From contig JAPLDN010000405.1 in NCBI GenBank assembly GCA_026391755.1, positions 1 through 8,429 of the forward strand: a stretch of 8,429 bases of DNA, given 5' to 3'. This document shows positions 6,638 through 8,429 of this stretch, piece by piece. This DNA comes from Bacteroidota bacterium (GTDB lineage: Bacteria > Bacteroidota > Bacteroidia > Bacteroidales > FEN-979). The notes beneath the pieces are model-generated. The model did not search any database, was not told the origin of the DNA, and was given only the letters and a program-made list of their open reading frames with translations. Position numbers and translations under genes: made by a program. The stretch's first letter is position 1; each line of letters starts with the position of its first letter.

Positions 6638-8014
6638 TTATTTCCATCCACCGCCCAGGGCAAGATACAGCTGAACGACGCTTTGCATTGAATTGAGTTC
6701 AGCTTGTGACAGTTGGATCTCAGCCTGGTAAAGTAGTCTCTGGGCATTGATCACATCAAGATAACTTGCATAGCCGGCATTATACAGCTGGTTCGACAGG
6801 TCAAAGGCAGTTTGTGCGGCATTATTCAGGTTTCTTTGTTCATTTACCATCTGTTTCATCTTGTCGACAGACAGCATGCCGTCGGAAACCTCTCCGATAG
6901 CCGTGTAAATTGCTTTCTGGTATGTCGCAAGAATTTCTTCATGATAAGCCTGCGATTTATGCAGGTTGGCCCTTAATTTTCCGAAATTGAAAATTGGCGC
7001 AACAAGTCCTCCCACAGCCGATCCGATAATGCCGGCTCCAAGAGTGGAATATCCAGCCGATGCATTGATCGTCAGTGTCGGCATCATCATTCCTCTTGCA
7101 ACGCCGATCTGGGCATTGGCTGAGACCAGCTGTTGTTCAGCGGCAATCAGGTCGGGCCGGCGCACAATGAGCCTTGAAGGGATCCCGGTTTTGGGCAGGA
7201 TGTTTGAATCCACCTGTGCCATCATGGGGCTGCCGGTTTTTATTTCACCAGGAAGATCACCAAGCAGCAGCCTGATGGCATTTTCCTGGATCCCGATAGC
7301 TTTCTCCAGGGCGGGTATCTGTGTTTTGACCGTGGCCAGTTCGGCTTCGGCCTGGGCAACGACAAGGCCGGAGGCAGTTCCTGCGATCATTTTTGCCTTG
7401 ACAAGGGCAAACGCTTCTTCCCTGATTCTTACATTCTCCCTTGTGATCCTCAGTTCATCCCTGTATTCAAGCAATGAATAATATCCCTGGGCGATACTGG
7501 AAATAAGAGAGATGTATGTAGCCTGCTGATATGCTTCCTGGGAAAGCAGCTGGGCCCTTGCCGATTCTTTGGCCCGCCGGAGTTTTCCCCAGATGTCGAG
7601 TTCCCAGCTCAGGTTTCCTGTTGCATAAAGGTCATTATATTCAACCGTGCCTGTACCTGAAGGAGGCCTTTGTACATTATTATATGCAGCAGCCCCCTGG
7701 GCGCTTACAGAAGGGTAGAGATCAGCCCTTGCCGACTTGAATTGTGCCATGGCCTGGTTAACCCGGGAAATAGCTATCCGCAGGTCAAAATTAGCCTTGA
7801 TACCCTGTCTGATCATATTCTGCAATACAGTATCCCTGAAAAGCTTTGTCCAGGATGTATCTGCGAATGAAAGTGTATCGGTCTGGTTTGAAAACCTGTA
7901 CTGCTTGCCCAGGGTTGTGTCGGGCCTCTTGTAATTAGGTCCGATTTTACAACCATTAATTCCTCCCAGCAGTAGTGCGGCAAGGAGCAGGATTATATAT
8001 TTTTTTGAGATCAT
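6638..8014 (-). CDS. RND efflux outer-membrane factor, TolC/OprM (NodT) family lipoprotein
   Basis: This 458-residue protein is the outer-membrane channel of a tripartite RND exporter. It has a lipoprotein signal with lipobox INGC and lipidated C22, followed by KIGPNYKRPD, the characteristic start of mature NodT/OprM-type channels. Two long alpha-helical hairpin repeats follow, including SWELDIWGKLRRAKESARAQ (one of the coiled-coil barrel helices), RPDLIAAEQQL and PIFNFGKLRANL. The C-terminus YLALGGGWK is the common ending of the family. Length is normal and I see no disruption. It lies 26 bp downstream of the RND pump stop and 23 bp upstream of the porin gene, all on the minus strand, consistent with one transcript. 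The periplasmic adaptor is not in the window and would be expected upstream of the pump. Exported substrates cannot be deduced. Confidence 0.95.
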   Translation of the reverse strand: MISKKYIILLLAALLLGGINGCKIGPNYKRPDTTLGKQYRFSNQTDTLSFADTSWTKLFRDTVLQNMIRQGIKANFDLRIAISRVNQAMAQFKSARADLYPSVSAQGAAAYNNVQRPPSGTGTVEYNDLYATGNLSWELDIWGKLRRAKESARAQLLSQEAYQQATYISLISSIAQGYYSLLEYRDELRITRENVRIREEAFALVKAKMIAGTASGLVVAQAEAELATVKTQIPALEKAIGIQENAIRLLLGDLPGEIKTGSPMMAQVDSNILPKTGIPSRLIVRRPDLIAAEQQLVSANAQIGVARGMMMPTLTINASAGYSTLGAGIIGSAVGGLVAPIFNFGKLRANLHKSQAYHEEILATYQKAIYTAIGEVSDGMLSVDKMKQMVNEQRNLNNAAQTAFDLSNQLYNAGYASYLDVINAQRLLYQAEIQLSQAELNSMQSVVQLYLALGGGWK

Positions 8015-8040
8015 ATCGTAATGTTAGACATGGTTGAATA

Positions 8041-8304
8041 TTATTTTGACTCAGGCAGAGTTCCTGTTTCTGCAGGTTTCTTCTTGAATACTTTTTGTTC
8101 CAGTTTCTCAAACAGGACATATAGGGTTGGCACGACGAGAACCCCGCAAATGGTAGCGATGAGCATCCCCCCGAAAACCGAGGTGCCCAGGGCATTCCTG
8201 CTGTTGGCGCCGGCTCCTGTGGCGGTAACAAGAGGAACAACGCCAAGGATAAAAGCGAATGAGGTCATAAGAATTGGTCTGAACCTTTGTTTCGCACCTG
8301 CAAC
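8041..8304 (-). CDS. RND (HAE1/AcrB-type) efflux pump, C-terminal fragment
   Basis: Only the last ~88 residues are present. The frame reads VAGAKQRFRPILMTSFAF and continues through ILGVVPL, NALGTSVFGGM and VVPTLYVLFE to a Lys/Glu-rich tail ending at a TAA (8041-8043). These are the hallmark last two transmembrane helices of AcrB/MexB-type inner-membrane pumps. An internal ATG at 8266-8268 is not a real start, because the family sequence continues without interruption to about 8304. Beyond that, the reading becomes unlike the family and hits a TGA at 8313-8315 on the minus strand. A full pump has about 1030-1060 residues, so more than 90% is missing. The truncation coincides with the start of a foreign-looking sequence on the other strand. 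The fragment belongs with the outer-membrane factor 26 bp downstream. Confidence 0.9.
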   Translation of the reverse strand, partial: VAGAKQRFRPILMTSFAFILGVVPLVTATGAGANSRNALGTSVFGGMLIATICGVLVVPTLYVLFEKLEQKVFKKKPAETGTLPESK

Positions 8305-8310
8305 TGGAAG
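8301..8310. other. Abrupt junction between Bacteroidota and high-GC proteobacterial-like sequence
   Basis: Left of this point the minus strand encodes RND family sequence (GAKQRFRPIL). Right of it the plus strand encodes a tyrosine recombinase N-terminus starting GLSSHTVAAY. Both genes are truncated at the same place. Base composition shifts to about 62% GC on the right. This is either an assembly or library chimera or a real illegitimate join; the first is more likely. Confidence 0.75.
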
Positions 8311-8429
8311 GACTCAGTAGCCACACTGTCGCGGCTTACAAGCGCGATCTTGCCATTTTGCAACAAAGCTATCCGGCACAGCCGCCCGCCAGCCTGACGC
8401 GGGAACAACTCGCCCGCGAACTGGCACGC
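8310..8429 (+). CDS. XerC/XerD-like tyrosine recombinase, N-terminal fragment (truncated at both ends)
   Basis: From 8310 the plus strand is open for 40 codons to the window edge. It begins GLSSHTVAAYKRDLAIL, which fits the SAM-like core-binding domain of XerC/XerD recombinases (family pattern ExGLSxxTxxAYxxDL). It continues through an Ala/Pro-rich linker to SLTREQLARELAR, again typical of the second helix pair, especially in proteobacterial XerC. No start codon is available: the in-frame stop TGA at 8280-8282 is followed only by codons that belong to the opposite-strand RND gene. The first ~10-15 residues of the recombinase are therefore missing at the junction. The catalytic domain (Arg-His-Arg-Tyr) would lie beyond the right edge, so the family call rests on 40 residues. 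A phage or integron integrase is possible but fits less well. Confidence 0.65.

Noticed and set aside
6966..7481. 171-codon plus-strand frame opposite the outer-membrane factor
   Set aside because: Ala/Ser/Pro-rich shadow of a well-supported TolC-family gene with its characteristic motifs in this stretch.
8266..8268. ATG as the start of a separate small protein (75 codons, 8041-8268)
   Set aside because: It is the internal Met of the conserved RND segment RFRPILMTSFAFILG; the family sequence continues upstream without break.
8283..8309. Extending the recombinase frame leftwards, where it reads HLQLE before GLSSHT
   Set aside because: It resembles the family but is one residue short of the usual spacing, and the same bases encode RND family sequence on the minus strand, so the match is probably chance or junction microhomology.
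8301..8429. Mobile element or integron insertion into the RND gene
   Set aside because: No terminal inverted repeats, direct repeats or intact recombinase start are visible at the junction; a chimera explains the double truncation better.

Overview
The window looks like a chromosomal segment of an anaerobic or facultative Bacteroidota organism, most likely in or near the Bacteroidales. The evidence is moderate GC, start codons without clear Shine-Dalgarno sequences, a perfect Bacteroidetes-type -7 box (TAnnTTTG) in the only sizeable intergenic region, lipoprotein and porin sequences of Bacteroidota character, and a long left-edge protein resembling a large conserved Bacteroidales protein. The last ~120 bases are an exception. 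They are about 62% GC (74 of 119 bases counted by hand from 8311) and encode the start of a tyrosine recombinase of proteobacterial (XerC) type.

Layout. Positions 1-1317 (minus strand) hold 439 codons of a gene that starts with GTG and runs off the left edge. A 188-bp divergent intergenic region (1318-1505) follows, with candidate promoters in both directions. A plus-strand cluster comes next with gaps of 27-28 bp: a single-chain iron-sulfur L-serine dehydratase (1506-3176), an MFS transporter (3204-4457) and a DUF481-type outer-membrane protein (4486-5397). The DUF481 gene is broken near its 3' end, and its proper C-terminus lies in another frame ending at 5438. Converging on it is a minus-strand cluster: the C-terminal end of an RND efflux pump (8041 to about 8304), a TolC/OprM-family outer-membrane lipoprotein (6638-8014) and a porin-like outer-membrane beta-barrel protein (5457-6614), with gaps of 23-26 bp. 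At about 8301-8310 the RND gene stops abruptly and the XerC-like reading frame begins on the opposite strand.

How the genes may work together. The minus-strand cluster reads as an RND export operon whose outer-membrane channel and an additional porin are co-transcribed. The plus-strand cluster is the most unusual part. The serine dehydratase carries all the expected catalytic-core and [4Fe-4S] ligand motifs. In front of the catalytic part it has a ~105-residue leader with a CX2CX4CX2C cluster, a consensus twin-arginine motif and a lipobox. Taken literally, this predicts a Tat-exported, lipid-anchored, extracytoplasmic serine deaminase. A co-directional MFS transporter could then handle its substrate or product (serine, pyruvate). 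This is inference from sequence; no function was tested.

No tRNA, rRNA, CRISPR array, insertion sequence or clear intrinsic terminator was recognised.
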